The notes beneath the pieces are model-generated. The model did not search any database. It was not told the DNA's origin and saw nothing but the letters and a program-made list of their open reading frames with translations. The position numbers and the translations under genes are program-made. Positions 41,720 through 52,645 of a stretch of DNA of 64,000 nucleotides are shown here, in pieces (position 1 is the first letter of the stretch; each line of letters opens with the position of its first letter). Origin of the DNA: Monodelphis domestica (lineage: Eukaryota > Chordata > Mammalia > Didelphimorphia > Didelphidae); contig NC_077228.1 of assembly GCF_027887165.1 (NCBI RefSeq), positions 110,812,086 through 110,876,085 of the forward strand. The letters are read 5' to 3'.

Positions 41720-43934
41720 GTGAATTGCTATTATTAGTATTTCCACTCTCCACACCTTGCCTCTACCTAATAGAATTAAGTGACTAATTGAACCCCAGGG
41801 AATAAAATCTTTGGCAAATTCAATGTCATCCACTCTCTTTGTAAGGACCTGTTTTAAAACCTGTGCCCTGAAGCTATTGTCCTTTCCATTTTGGGGGAGC
41901 TAATAAGCCACCCAGACCATCATCTGCTCTTTCCGCACCATTTCTCCTCTACATTTAAAAGAACCTTCGAACGAGTCTCAGAAGTTGAATCTAGACCTGT
42001 TTCCTGGCTGCCTGGTCCCTTAACAGTGGGACATTGGGAACTGAATGTTATCTCACAGGTAACCGGAGAAGCAGCAGCAGGTGAAGCCCTTTGGTACAGT
42101 ATCCAGGAGCGTCCTGGCATCAGGTCTGCCTAGTGATGAGCGGAAAGCCTTTGTGCCAGTAGGTGGATAGTCTGTAATGGGTTTCAGGAGAGAGCTTCAA
42201 TATTTGTCACAAACAGAAGAACAAAAGATGTGGAGGGCTATTGTGGGATCCCCAAAGAGGAGCTAATCCTCAAGCAAGCAGTCAGTCAGCCGGGTTCAAG
42301 TGCTGGGTTGGGTTGGGCTGGGAGGGGGGACCTACTGCCTATTATGAGCAATTGTGGGGTGTGGGGGGGATAATAGCTCGGGGGTTAGGGCACAGGTGGA
42401 GAGAGGACGCATAGTGCACCTGTCCTGAGAGGTCAAATAAACAGGCGTCATTCCCTCCCCACCCCACCCCCAAATTCACAGTTCCTTTAAGGTGGTTAGA
42501 ACAATAGAGTCAACTCTCTATTTTCCAAGGGTTGGCCAGGCCAATGCAGAGATCATCCAGTTCCTTCCCTCTACTTTTCTCCTTTTATATCCCTTACTCT
42601 TGCTGCCCAAGTCCAGTTCACTTTTAGAGGATTAGCCAGAGAAGGCTCTACTGATTAATATGTTATTAATGCATAAAAAGGGAATAGTGATTTTAAAGTT
42701 GCTGACAGGAATGCAGAACAGAAATTTGTTAACTCCATCTTGTCCCTACCCAACCAAGTCTTGTTAAACAAATTCCTGAAGTGATTCGCATACATTTAGG
42801 TAGTGTCCAGGTTCATGGAATTAGAAAGGAATTTTTACATTCTAACTCAGAGCATACTGAATTCAAAGATTGACAGCTGAGGCAGAGGAAAAGCAGATAG
42901 ACAATGTCTAGTGGCTTCTCACTTGAATGGCTGACTAGGTATAATTGAAGCTGTGGGTCTGAATCACAAAAGAATTGATATAGCTCAAGTTTCTAGAATC
43001 TAAAAGAGCTAAGAAATTTCCTTTTGGGGAAAAGGCAACATAGCAATTATAAGTAAGTGAAGAACCAGAAAACTGGCTAAATCAGAAGTTTAGCAAAGAA
43101 ATCAAAGGATTAGAGTATAATAGGGAATGATAGCCCAGCAAAGAAATTTAGCAGTATGTAGGAGTGGAGAATCACCTTGTCATCAAAAAGCCACAGATAA
43201 CATTGGGGGCTTTGTAGAGAAGTAAGCAATAATGCTGGAGCAATGTCCCAGCAGAGATATTGATATAGGATCACGAATTGCCTAAATTAAGCATATGCCT
43301 TGTGTTCCTCACCTGTGTGCCTTCTCAACATGTGTTCTCAATGCTTACATTCTTTCTACTCATGGTCCCCTTTCCCCTGAAAGTATCTGTGAGAGACTAT
43401 ACTTCTGTGTGTATGGACTAGATGTTCTTTTCCACTTATTTTGTAAGGTGTTTGTCTTTTTGCTTTGAACTCTTGTTCGTATGTTAACAGAAAAAAACAT
43501 TGTATGAAGCTTGTGAACTATGATCTTGGGTAGTTGCCCACCAAAAATATGTCCTGAATGTAGCTAGGGAAGCTTTTGGGAAGAGGGTGGGTGGGTAGGT
43601 GGGGTGGAGGAGACCCTGAGCTGTAAAAATGCAGGTAACTAATTTCTAAGACCCTACATGGCAACCCCCATAACTCCAACAATAATGAGTGGGATGGGGT
43701 TGGGAAAGAAGTAGTCCAGATTAGTATAGCAATATGAATCAGTGAGGAATGTGGTATGGTATGGAACATAGCTAAGCATTTCCCAGGCTGGTTTTGAAGG
43801 ACATATTGTGGTTAGGCTGGTTCAGGGGACCAAACTGCAATGTTCAGAACTCTAGGAATTAAGAGAGTTTAGTAAACTGAAACCTACTATTTCAAACATG
43901 GAATTTAGAACTGAAATGGGCCTTAGAGATTATG
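41720..43934. other. Longest repeat-free stretch; no gene recognised
   Basis: About 2.2 kb with no repeat I recognise except a MIR-like edge at the start. It is less A/T-rich and contains some CpGs around 41880-42420. A plus open frame of 80 codons (41891-42133) contains SWLPGPLTVGHWEL and has a CAG/GTAACC sequence inside, but I cannot match it to a protein. It is a candidate for single-copy intronic or regulatory DNA. Confidence 0.45.
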
Positions 43935-44350
43935 TTCTTTTTTTTTAAAAACCTTTACCCTCTCTCTTAGAATTGATACTGCTTTGATTCTAAGATAGAA
44001 GAGTCATAAGGGCTAGGCAATTGGGGTTAAATGATTTGTCCAGAGTCATACTATCTGAGGAACTATTTGAGGTCATATTTGAGTCTAGATCCATGTTGGA
44101 GAACCTATGGCACATGTGTCAGAGGGGGCTGCTCCCTTCTATCTCTCCACTGCACCTGAGGATATTCCTCACTTCACCTGCCCCTATGCCCAGCATCCCA
44201 GTTGGAGTGCTTCCTCCCTTCCCTGTCTGGGGTAAGGGAGCACTGATATGCAGAGTGAGGGCAGCTGGCACTCAGTCTCTAAAAGGTTCACCATCATTGG
44301 CCCAGGTCCACCCAATTCCAACTCTTGTCTCTCTTGCTACCTAGCTGCCC
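43935..44350 (-). mobile_element. SINE1 interrupted by a MITE
   Basis: Left part: tttaccctctctcttagaat, gggctaggcaattggggtta, catatttgagtctagatc. Right part: ccaattccaactcttgtctc and tgctacctagctgccc. The intervening 210 bp is the MITE. Confidence 0.85.
44092..44301. mobile_element. hAT-like MITE nested in SINE1
   Basis: The ends are inverted repeats: atgttggagaacct on the left and aggttcaccatcat on the right (11 of 14 positions pair). The interior is G/C-richer and includes gtgtcagagggggctgctcc. Because it interrupts a marsupial SINE, it transposed after that SINE family was active. Confidence 0.7.
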
Positions 44351-44774
44351 TAAGATTATCTGTTCTAACCCTCTCATTCTCTAGGTGGAAACTGAGGTTT
44401 TAGAGATGAATAACACAGGGAACTCTGAAGAGTTTTTCCCCAAAACTTGTCTGTAGATATGAAATAACTGAGTTGGTGGTAAGCCTACACAGACAGATAT
44501 ACTTACATAATTTACATATTTGCTATATTTAGCCTTATTTTTTTCAGGGAATTTTCAAGTTGTATAACTATAGTGCATCAAAGCTCACCTATATCCTTCT
44601 TCTGTTGCTTCTCAGTCCTCCATGATCAAAGACCCAGATCATCCTTCAGCAAGTGTACAAAGAAATGGGTCTTCTGGAAATTGCCCATGCCACTGGCTAC
44701 ATGTGGCTATGTATACAGTTGTAGAAACTTGGGAAGGGCTGAATGAATATTTGCAGAGCCAGGAGCCCTGACTC
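44351..44774. other. Unassigned DNA
   Basis: A reversed MIR scrap may lie at the left edge. Nothing else recognised. Confidence 0.4.
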
Positions 44775-44925
44775 CTTTTGGTGTAGTGGAAAGAGCATTG
44801 GATTTGGGGGATTTGGGGATGCCCTTGTTGTGTGACCCCGGACAAATCACTTAACCACAGTTGTGTGGCTCTTATCACTGCCCTGAAACTGATACTTAAT
44901 AATAATTCTAAAACAAAATTTAATT
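44775..44925 (+). mobile_element. SINE1, diverged
   Basis: gtgtagtggaaagagcattg, gtgaccccggacaaatcact, cactgccctgaaactgatac. Confidence 0.65.
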
Positions 44926-44929
44926 TTTT

Positions 44930-45070
44930 TTAAAAGAACCCTAGTTTTGGAGGTGGAGGACCAGGGCTCAGATATTTCCTATTTTACTTATTACTCACTT
45001 GTGGCATTTAGGACAAATCTCTCCCCCTTTCTGGGCCTCAATTTTCTCATCCATCTAATATTAACAACAA
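44930..45070 (+). mobile_element. MIR fragment
   Basis: ggcatttaggacaaatctct, gcctcaattttctcatccat. Confidence 0.65.
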
Positions 45071-45074
45071 TAGT

Positions 45075-45390
45075 TAACATTGAGGCAGATGGTGGTCCAG
45101 TGGATAGAATGCTGGGCTTTGAGACAAAAAGACCTGAATTCAACTCTGGCCTCATACACTTCCTAGCTTGGTGATCCTGTGCAAGTCATTTAACCTCTAT
45201 TTGCCTCAGTTTCTTGTTTTATAAATGAGAATAATGATAATACCTACTTTGTAGAGTTGTTGTGAGTATCAAAATAAGATCATCATTATATAATTATATA
45301 TTTGTATATACATATAAAATATATAAATTATAAGTAAAAAAAATTATAGAGCACAATGTTTGGCACCTAGAAAGGACTATATAAATGTGA
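45075..45390 (+). mobile_element. MIR-type SINE
   Basis: ggtccagtggatagaatgct, gaattcaactctggcctcat, gtgcaagtcatttaacctct, gttgttgtgagtatcaaaat, then an AT-rich expansion and gagcacaatgtttggcacct. Confidence 0.8.
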
Positions 45391-45640
45391 GCTAGATGGT
45401 TCAATAGACAGAATGCTGGACCTGGAGTTAGGAAGACTTGAGATCAAATCCAACTTCAGACACTTACTATGTGACCCTGGGTATATCACTTAACCTCTTA
45501 GTCTCAGATTCTACAACTGTGAAATGGGGATAATAACAGCAACTACCTCTCAGGGTTGTTGTAAGGATCAAATAAGAAAATATTTGTAAAAAGCACTTGG
45601 CATAGTGCCTGGCACATTGGAGGTGCTCTGTGGGTGTGTA
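45391..45640 (+). mobile_element. MIR-type SINE, near full length
   Basis: agctagatggttcaatagac, gatcaaatccaacttcagac, atgtgaccctgggtatatca, ggttgttgtaaggatcaaat, gtgcctggcacattggaggt. Well preserved. Confidence 0.85.
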
Positions 45641-45659
45641 TTCTTCCCTTCCCCCTTCC

Positions 45660-45920
45660 CATTCATATGAGGAAGGTTGAAATAGAGATTACATGGGTCG
45701 ATGGGGATATGGTTGGGAATGTAGACTCTAAATGAACCTACTAGTGCAAACAGCAACAACATGGAAATAGGTTCTGATCAAGGACACAAGTAAAACCCAG
45801 TGGAATGGCGCATCAGCTATGGGAAGTGTGGGGGGAGGGAAGGGAAAGAACATGATCCTTGTAACCAAGGAATAATGTTCTAAATTGATAAAATCAAATT
45901 TTCAAAAAGAAAAAAAAGAG
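45660..45920 (+). mobile_element. L1 LINE 3' UTR
   Basis: gtagactctaaatgaaccta, gttctgatcaaggacacaag, taaaacccagtggaatggcg, ending in an A-rich tail. Sense orientation of the 3' UTR seen reversed at 26.6 and 48.2 kb. Confidence 0.85.
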
Positions 45921-45924
45921 CCTA

Positions 45925-46090
45925 GATTTAGACCTGATTTCACGTGTGACTTGTGCCATTTACTTGTGGAACCTCAGGTATACTACTTGACTTTCTGGGG
46001 CCTCAGTTTCCTCATCCATAAAACTGGACTAGATGGCCTGTAAAGTCCCTTTCTTAGAATCTCTTCTAAGAATCTATGGTTCCCAAGGGC
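45925..46090 (+). mobile_element. MIR-type SINE
   Basis: gcctcagtttcctcatccat, aaactggactagatggcctg, aaagtccctttcttagaatc. Confidence 0.75.
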
Positions 46091-46429
46091 TCTACTTCTC
46101 ATAGCTTTGAAGGAACATTTTCCTACTCACAAGTGACTTAGCAATAGGTCAAATTTAGGGATAATTCCATTTCATGGAAGAGAGAGACTGAGGTTCAGAA
46201 AAACACAGACCTTCTGGGAGAAAGGGATCCTATGAATCCTGATTGGTCTGGAGACCAGGCATAGGTCACAGAACTCCACCGCAGAAAGGCGCTCCATGCA
46301 CAGCAGCAGTTTTTGGTTTATGGGCCAGGAGAGGTTGAATAAAAAGGAGGGTGTAAATATTTTCCCTGTTTGCTCCCATGCTTAGAATGTTCTCCTTCCT
46401 CATCACTGCCTCCCCCAGTTTCCACAAGA
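46091..46429. other. Unassigned DNA
   Basis: A short reversed MIR scrap is possible near 46160-46205; otherwise nothing recognised. Confidence 0.4.
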
Positions 46430-46625
46430 ATCCATTCCCAGTTTAATTCTATTTCCCTCCAATTGTAATTACTTCCTACTTATTCTGTATATGACATTTC
46501 GATGTTATTAGATTGGAAGCTCCTTGAGGGCAGATTGTTTTGGACCTTTCTTTGTAAACTCCTTCTCCCCTTTACATGGTACCTGGCACAAAGTAGGTGC
46601 TTAATAAATGTTTGATGACTGCCTG
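46430..46625 (+). mobile_element. L2 LINE 3' end
   Basis: gattggaagctccttgaggg, ggtacctggcacaaagtagg, tgcttaataaatgtttgatg. Clear terminal L2 words. Confidence 0.85.
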
Positions 46626-47159
46626 CCACTCCAGCACTGTGTCTTTGATTAAGCTCTCTGCTCCTATGGAGATTAGTATGAGAAGGTCCCCCAGTTGCAG
46701 ATCTGACCTCCCTCCCCCCAACATGTACCCTTACATGTTGCTTCTACCAACCTTGTAGTTTCAGGAATTCAAACAATGAGAGGCCTGATGAGTTGGTTAA
46801 TCACAGGAACTATTGGAAAAGAACAGGTGAATGTGGGGAAATCTGTTACCTCCATTCAGGGTCAGGCCTCATATAGAAGAGATAAGGATTGGACCTGTTT
46901 GTTGTTGGTACAAGGAATTCGGGGATGAGGAAATTCCCTTTACTAATACAGATTGGCACCTTCTCTGGAACTTAAAGTTGTTCACTTAGAGCATGAAGAA
47001 GGTCAAGTGATTTTCCCAGGAAATATGGATTTGGCCTTAGGTTTTGCTGGTTCTGAAACCAACTGGTTATCCACTTAACCAGAGTAATAATAATAATGAT
47101 TTATTATTTGATAATAATCATTATTAAAATAATAATGACCAAATAATAAATTAATAACA
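46626..47159. other. Unassigned DNA
   Basis: Ends in an (AAT/ATT)-rich tract at 47085-47160. No gene recognised. Confidence 0.4.
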
Positions 47160-47403
47160 ACAACAAGGATTTATATAGTGCTTCAAAGTGCTTTACAAAC
47201 AAATATCTCATTTTATCCTTATAACAACCATGGGATGTAGGTGTTATTATTATCCTCAGTTTACAAGTGAGGAAACTGAGCCAAACAGGGGTTAAAAGAC
47301 TTGCCTATGGTCATATAACTCATAAGTGGTTGAGGTAAGATTTGAACTCAGGTCTTTCTGACTCTGGGTCAAGCCCTCTATCCACTGCATTGCCTGGTTG
47401 ACT
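47160..47403 (-). mobile_element. MIR, near full length
   Basis: gtgcttcaaagtgctttaca, atctcattttatccttataa, cagtttacaagtgaggaaac, gaactcaggtctttctgact. Confidence 0.9.
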
Positions 47404-47499
47404 CACGATTGTCCGTTCAACTGAGCATTTAAGTTTGAGGAAAACCCCAATAAAAATTCAACTCGAAGTTGGAGAGAGATCTGAGGCACACTGCTGAGG

Positions 47500-47522
47500 G
47501 CTCTGTGTGTGTGTGTGTGTGT
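47500..47522 (+). repeat. (GT)n microsatellite
   Basis: About eleven GT units next to a less regular cacgtgcatgc stretch. Confidence 0.9.
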
Positions 47523-47620
47523 GCACGTGCATGCATAAGCACATGTGCATTTTGACAAGAAGCATTGTGACATGGAGAAAATAATTCTAGATTTCAAGTA
47601 AGAAATTCTGTCTCTGACAG

Positions 47621-47888
47621 TAATAATAAGCAATATTTTTGTAGCACTTTCTATATGCCAAGCACTGTGCTAAGGGCTTTACAATTATTAACTCATTTGA
47701 GTCTCAGAACAACCCTGAGAGGTAGCTGCTACTTTTATCCCCATTTTACAGATGAGGAAACTGAATCAAATAGAAGTAAAGTGACTCACCAAGGGTTGCA
47801 CAGCAAATAGGTGTCTGAGGCCAAATTTGAACTCAAGATTTCCTGCCTTCAGGCCCAGCTTTCTATTCACTACTGTACCTAGCTGCCT
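47621..47888 (-). mobile_element. MIR, near full length
   Basis: ccaagcactgtgctaagggc, actcatttgagtctcagaac, cccattttacagatgaggaa, gaactcaagatttcctgcct, ending acctagctgcc. Confidence 0.9.
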
Positions 47889-48176
47889 CTTTCATATTGT
47901 TGATTGGGTATAGAATAATTCAATTAAACATATAGGAGGGGAAAAAGAATTCAGAAGAGGACACAAATAGGATAATTTTGTTACTACCTTGGCTCACCTA
48001 GCTGCCTAGTAGGCAAGTCATTTGACCTCTCTGATCCTCAGTTTCCCACTGGTGATACTTTTTCAGTCATCTTTATCATACTTTAACTTTCATATTCTTT
48101 CAATCATCAAACATACTTTAACAAGTATTCATCCATACCTATGTGCCCAGCCCTGTGATGGAGCTAAAAAGACAAA

Positions 48177-48375
48177 TGTTTTTTAATTGGGAGAATTTTA
48201 TTTAATTAGTTAATTTAGAATATCTCTCCATGGCCACAAGATTCATGTTCTTCTCCTCCCTTTCCCCCAACATCCTCCCGTAACTGACGCGCAATTCTAC
48301 TGGGTTTTTACATGTGTCATTGATCAAGACTTATTTCCATATTATTGATATTTGCACTAGGGTGATCATTTAGAG
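48177..48375 (-). mobile_element. L1 3' UTR insertion with target duplication
   Basis: gttaatttagaatatctctc, ctactgggtttttacatgtg, gatcaagacttatttccata. The word taaaaagacaaa flanks it (48165-48176 and 48376-48387). The target is an L2-like fragment (tgcccagccctgtgatgg). Confidence 0.85.
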
Positions 48376-48467
48376 TAAAAAGACAAAAATTAAACACTCT
48401 TTGAGTTGCTTCTCCTTCCAGGCTATCGATAGATGATCAGATTTTTTCTCAATGCCTACTGTAGTTG

Positions 48468-48805
48468 GCTGAGGGTTGGTTGTTGTCCTTCATACTTGAA
48501 GAGGGTCAATGACATCATGCAGTGATGTCTTGAGTTACTCATAAATTGGATTTAAGTGAACAGAGTTGTGCAAAGTCATCAACTTCCCTTTCTCTTCTAG
48601 GCATCAAAGTCCAGTGGCAGGACAAAAGTGAGGATGACTGGTGATGTCCAAAGATTCAATAGATGATCTTGGTGTCTTTCATGTCTGACCAAGTTCTAGG
48701 TGCTCCATAGCACATACTCCTGCTGCTTTCATGGTTATGGAACAAAATGTTCCCATCCACTTATTCTTCCAGGGGAAGTCTTTTCATGCCTGGGGACAAT
48801 TCACT
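48468..48805 (-). mobile_element. RTE-like repeat, reversed
   Basis: ggttgttgtccttcatactt, gaagagggtcaatgacatca, aattggatttaagtgaacag, gttgtgcaaagtcatcaact. This is the reverse complement of the 3' part of the repeat at 22.7-23.2 kb. Confidence 0.6.
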
Positions 48806-49554
48806 GATGGGTTTGAGGCTTGCCAGTGTAATAGATGATATTAGAGGGTATATTTGATGGATAATAGATAACTAATAGATCAGGTAGTTATCTTCCTTTG
48901 CCTACCCTACTCCCTTTTACACTTCCCTTCCTCCTTCTTCCAGTCTCCCTTCCTACCCTCTTCTTCCCTTCAGTTTGCTCTTCCCCCTTCTTCTTCAGCC
49001 TCCTTCTAAGTCATTCAGGGTGAACTATGATGTTTCAGAGGAAATACTCCTTTTTCTTCTTTATCTCAAGTAAGAGTTTATTGGGAAAAACAAGAAAAGA
49101 TGAAGGATGGAGGTAAGAGGGATAGGGTTTTCCCTATTATCTACAGTGAGTCTTAGGTTGGAGGATATTGAGAGAAATGGCAATTCAGTCACTAGCATGA
49201 AACAGAGCTAGTCAGAGAGAGAGATATATGGACTATTATCCTTCTTCTTCTGCCTTCAAATCAGCCATGCCACCTCCAACTTGATTATCCCAAGTCCCAG
49301 AGATAAACCCAGCTTCTTCCTTTAGGGTCGTCACCATCAGCCAAAAGTCCTCCAAACAGTCAAACAGTTGACTCCTGCCTCCAACTGTTTCCCGGTCACA
49401 TTCCAAAAGGAATCTTCATTTGACTGAGAGCTGATCAATCTCCAGCTTCTTGTCTTGCTGTATTTTCTAATAATTTCTCTCTTCTCCACACCAGTTACCT
49501 TTGATGCCTGCTGAGACAGTTTACAGGGAGTGTCTGGGGTGTTCAGGGAAGACT
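48806..49554. other. Unassigned DNA
   Basis: Pyrimidine-rich at 48900-49010; no gene recognised. Confidence 0.4.
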
Positions 49555-49745
49555 AGTGCGAGGGTTTGCTCCCCTTTTCAGAACTGCTCATCCTCCTTTG
49601 GTGTCCACCTGCTGCCCATCTCTTACCTGTGGCTTCAAGAAGCCAAAGCAAGTGCAGCAGATGTACCTCAGTAGTTCATAGAAGGAGAATGCAGAAGAAA
49701 GCAATAGGAAACAATTGGTTACTATCTCTTAGATCAGAGGACTGA
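49555..49745 (+). mobile_element. RTE-like repeat, 5' part
   Basis: catcctcctttggtgtccac, ctgctgcccatctcttacct, gtggcttcaagaagcc, then agtgcagcagatgta. Aligns with 22690-22880. The 3' half is missing. Confidence 0.6.
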
Positions 49746-49794
49746 GGACAAAATCGAGTCCTCTGCAGTCTACTATGACAGGACAATCTTACAG

Positions 49795-49950
49795 ACTGTT
49801 ACAGCTGGAAGGGACCCTTAAATATCATCTAATATAAATCTCTTTCCTTTACAGATCAGGAAACCAAGGACCAGGTAGAAGAAATGACTGTTGTTAAATG
49901 AGGTAGCAAAGCCAGGACTAGAACACAACCCTTTTACCTCTTCACCATGC
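49795..49950 (-). mobile_element. MIR-type SINE
   Basis: acagctggaagggaccctta, tttacagatcaggaaaccaa, agccaggactagaacacaac. Confidence 0.75.
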
Positions 49951-50499
49951 AGAGTCCTGCTGGGTTATATTGGCCAACTCTGAACAATTCCAACTCATAA
50001 GATTTTGAGCAGGGGGAGAGAGTGGTGGTATGTTACTTTGATTTCACTTAAAGCAACACTACTTCCAATCAGCTAAGGCAGAGAAGGAGAAAGTGGAGGG
50101 TGAGGGGAGAATAGGACCCAAGGTGATGGGGAGGGAAAGTTGAGATAGGTGGGAGGGAATTTCTGCCTCCCTTCTTTGTAGGCACCTGTTTTAGGTCCAA
50201 AAGTCTGAGAGAAGAACATCAGAAGACCTAAATTTATGAGATTCTTTTTATTAATCACTGAATATAAAAAGTGCAAGGAATCTAAGTGATCATCTTTTCC
50301 TTTGGTACCAAACTCAAATGAAATGGGGCCACTAAACCATACATACGAATCCTTAACAGGCACACGTCGTGGTCTTAGAAAACCACACATTAGTATTATT
50401 TTTGATCTATTGTACTTTTGTGTATTTTGTTAAACATTTCCCAATTATACTTTAATCTGGTTCAGGATGCACTCAGGAGTATTGTACAATTTGGCATCT
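49951..50499. other. Unassigned DNA
   Basis: A minus open frame of 105 codons (50073-50390) resembles nothing known to me. Confidence 0.4.
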
Positions 50500-50660
50500 C
50501 TAATCTAGTCTATCCCCATCATTTTATAGAGGAGGAAACTGATGGCCAGAGTAATTTATTCAAGGCCACCTATGCAGCAAGTGGGAGAATAGAAGTTTAA
50601 AAGGTAAAATCTAGGTTTTCTGATTCAGGTCTAGCACTCCTTCCCTTACACTATATTTTC
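50500..50660 (-). mobile_element. MIR-type SINE
   Basis: atcattttatagaggaggaa, actgatggccagagtaattt, gattcaggtctagcactcct. Confidence 0.75.
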
Positions 50661-50869
50661 TCTTCTCTAAGGTTCTATAAGATCCTACATGGCCCTGAAT
50701 TCAAAGCAAGCAAGAGGTAGGGGAAAGAAAGGAGGGAGGCCATTTTCAAGGGCTACCTCTGGGCTCCTCCAAATTGTTGATCAGTTGGCAAACTCGATGG
50801 ATTATCTTGAAAACTACTTTATCATTAGCTTAAAATCTGGTAGACATTCAATCTGCCAATAAAGTTTGA

Positions 50870-51092
50870 TAATAAGAGCACTGTCCGATTTGCAAAGCAC
50901 TTTACTTACAATAAACTCATTTGAGCTTTACAATACCTTTGTCCTATAATTATTCCTATTTATAGGTGAGGAAACTGAGGCTGAAAGATTAATTACTCAT
51001 GCAGAATCACACAGCTAGTGTCTGAGTCAAGATCTGAACTCAGGTCTTCCTGTTTCAAAATCTAGTGCTCTGACTATTTCACTATCTTCTAT
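50870..51092 (-). mobile_element. MIR, near full length
   Basis: gcaaagcactttacttacaa, taaactcatttgagctttac, ttataggtgaggaaactgag, aatcacacagctagtgtctg. Confidence 0.85.
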
Positions 51093-51097
51093 TTGTT

Positions 51098-51493
51098 AGG
51101 GAGTATGCTAAGTGCTGTGAATGTGAAGAGAAAAGCAAAACCAGTCCCTGTCCTCAAGGAACTTCTAGTCTAGTTGAGGGAGACAACATGTATATATACC
51201 AAAGAGATACAAAATACAAAGAAGGTGATTTTGATAGGAAAGTATTAGCAGCTGGGGGCAGCAGAATAAGTCATGTGTAAGAGGTGAGATGAGTTGAGCC
51301 TTGAAGGAGAACATGGAGGTGGAGAGGAAATATATTCTAGATAGCCAATATGAAGCCACAGTGAAAGGAGGTAGAATATCTTGTATGAGGAACAGCAAGA
51401 AGGCCAGTTTGGCCGGACTGTTATGTGAGTGGAAAAAAAAAAAAGAGGAAGGGGGGGAGGGAGATAATGCATCAGATAAACAAATAGAATTTT
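51098..51493 (-). mobile_element. L2 LINE 3' region, antisense (part 1)
   Basis: gggagtatgctaagtgctgt, ccagtccctgtcctcaagga, acttctagtctagttgaggg, gaggaacagcaagaaggcca. It is split by a SINE1 and resumes at about 51790-51965 (gctaggtcaagaagggcttc, aactggggagccacaaaag). Confidence 0.8.
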
Positions 51494-51690
51494 AGGGGCA
51501 GCTGGGTGGCTCAGTGGATTGAGAGCCAGGCCTAGAGATGGGAGGTCCTAGGTTCAAATCTGGCCTCAGACACTTCCCAGCTGTGTGACCCTGGACAAGT
51601 CACTTAACCCCCATTGCCTAGCCCTTACCACTCCAAGATGGAAGGTAAGGGTTTAATAAAAAAAAAAATTAAATTAAATTAAATTTAAAA
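51494..51690 (+). mobile_element. SINE1, best-preserved copy
   Basis: ggggcagctgggtggctcag, tggattgagagccaggccta, aggttcaaatctggcctcag (Pol III B box), gtgtgaccctggacaagtca, cttaacccccattgcctagc, then gatggaaggtaagggttt and an A-rich tail. The short 3' linker between ttaccactc and gatggaagg is reduced relative to other copies. Confidence 0.95.
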
Positions 51691-51789
51691 ATCACCAATT
51701 AAGCAATAAATTGGAAATCCTGAAAGTCAAAAGAGAAATTAATAATAAAAAACAAATAGAATTTTAAAAACTGATAATGAAAAGAAAAG

Positions 51790-51965
51790 TAGGGAAGAGA
51801 AGAAGAGTAAGGTCCAATAATAATGTAAAGTTGGTTTAGGGCTAGGTCAAGAAGGGCTTCAAATGCTAAGCAGAAGAGTTTTTATTTTATACTAGGGGAA
51901 CTGGGGAGCCACAAAAGTTTAAGTTACTTGAACATTATTTTATAAGGAGAGTATGGGTTAGAACC
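51790..51965 (-). mobile_element. L2 LINE, antisense (part 2)
   Basis: Continues the L2 copy at 51098-51493: agggctaggtcaagaagggc, ttcaaatgctaagcagaaga, aactggggagccacaaaag. Confidence 0.7.
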
Positions 51966-52141
51966 AGGGTTGTATTGGTAACTGCTTAACAAGCACCTCT
52001 CTGCAGAAGCTCAACTCATCTTTAAGTTTAATCTGCATGAACACTTTCTCCATTACTTTCTTAAATCTTAAATATCAAATCAATAAATCAATCCCTAATT
52101 TACAGAATTTGTTGGTACAAATGCTCATACTGAAAATTTAA

Positions 52142-52340
52142 GGGGACAGCTAGGTGACTCAGTGAATAGAAAGCTTGACCTGGAGATAGGAGGTTTGGGG
52201 TTCAAATCTGGATTCAGATACTTCCTAGTTGTGTGAACCTGGACAAATTATTTTACCCCTGTTGCCTAGCTCTTACTGCTCTTCTGCCTTGGAAACAGTA
52301 TTGATTTTAAGATGGGATGTAAAGGCTTAAAAGAAAGAAA
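52142..52340 (+). mobile_element. SINE1
   Basis: gggacagctaggtgactcag, gggttcaaatctggattcag, gtgtgaacctggacaaatta, cttctgccttggaaacagta. The tail passes directly into a (GAAA)n tract. Confidence 0.9.
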
Positions 52341-52430
52341 GGAAGGAAGAATGAAAGAAAAAAAAGGAAGAAAGAAAGAAAAAAGGAAGAAAAAGAAAGA
52401 AAGGAAGAAAAAAGAAAGAGAGAAGGAAAA
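52325..52430 (+). repeat. (GAAA)n/(GGAA)n microsatellite from a SINE tail
   Basis: Purine-only GAAA and GGAA units starting at the SINE1 poly(A) end, a common origin for such tracts. Confidence 0.9.
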
Positions 52431-52569
52431 CAACTGATATCAACACATCCCGGATAGAACCTGATAGATAGCCTGGGTACCACTGAGCATTCCTGGGAAA
52501 AAAACCCCAAAACCAAAGCAATTGCTTCTAGAAGTTGGGAAGGTCTTAGATCATCTCTCAGAATTGGTT

Positions 52570-52645
52570 CTTAGGAAATAATATTCGTAAAAGCACTTAT
52601 CACAGTGCCTGGCACATAGTAGGTTCTCTAAATGCTTATTCTTTC
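52570..52645 (+). mobile_element. MIR 3' end
   Basis: aaaagcacttatcacagtgc, ctggcacatagtaggttctc, taaatgcttattctttc. Confidence 0.75.

Noticed and set aside
41891-42133. An open frame with W-P and G-H-W-E-L words that faintly recalls the W(V/I)P ... YWQI segment of pepsin-like aspartic proteases (CTSE is a neighbour of RAB7B in human).
   Set aside because: Only a handful of residues agree. There is no DTG motif, no cysteine pattern and no clear exon boundaries. Chance is more likely.
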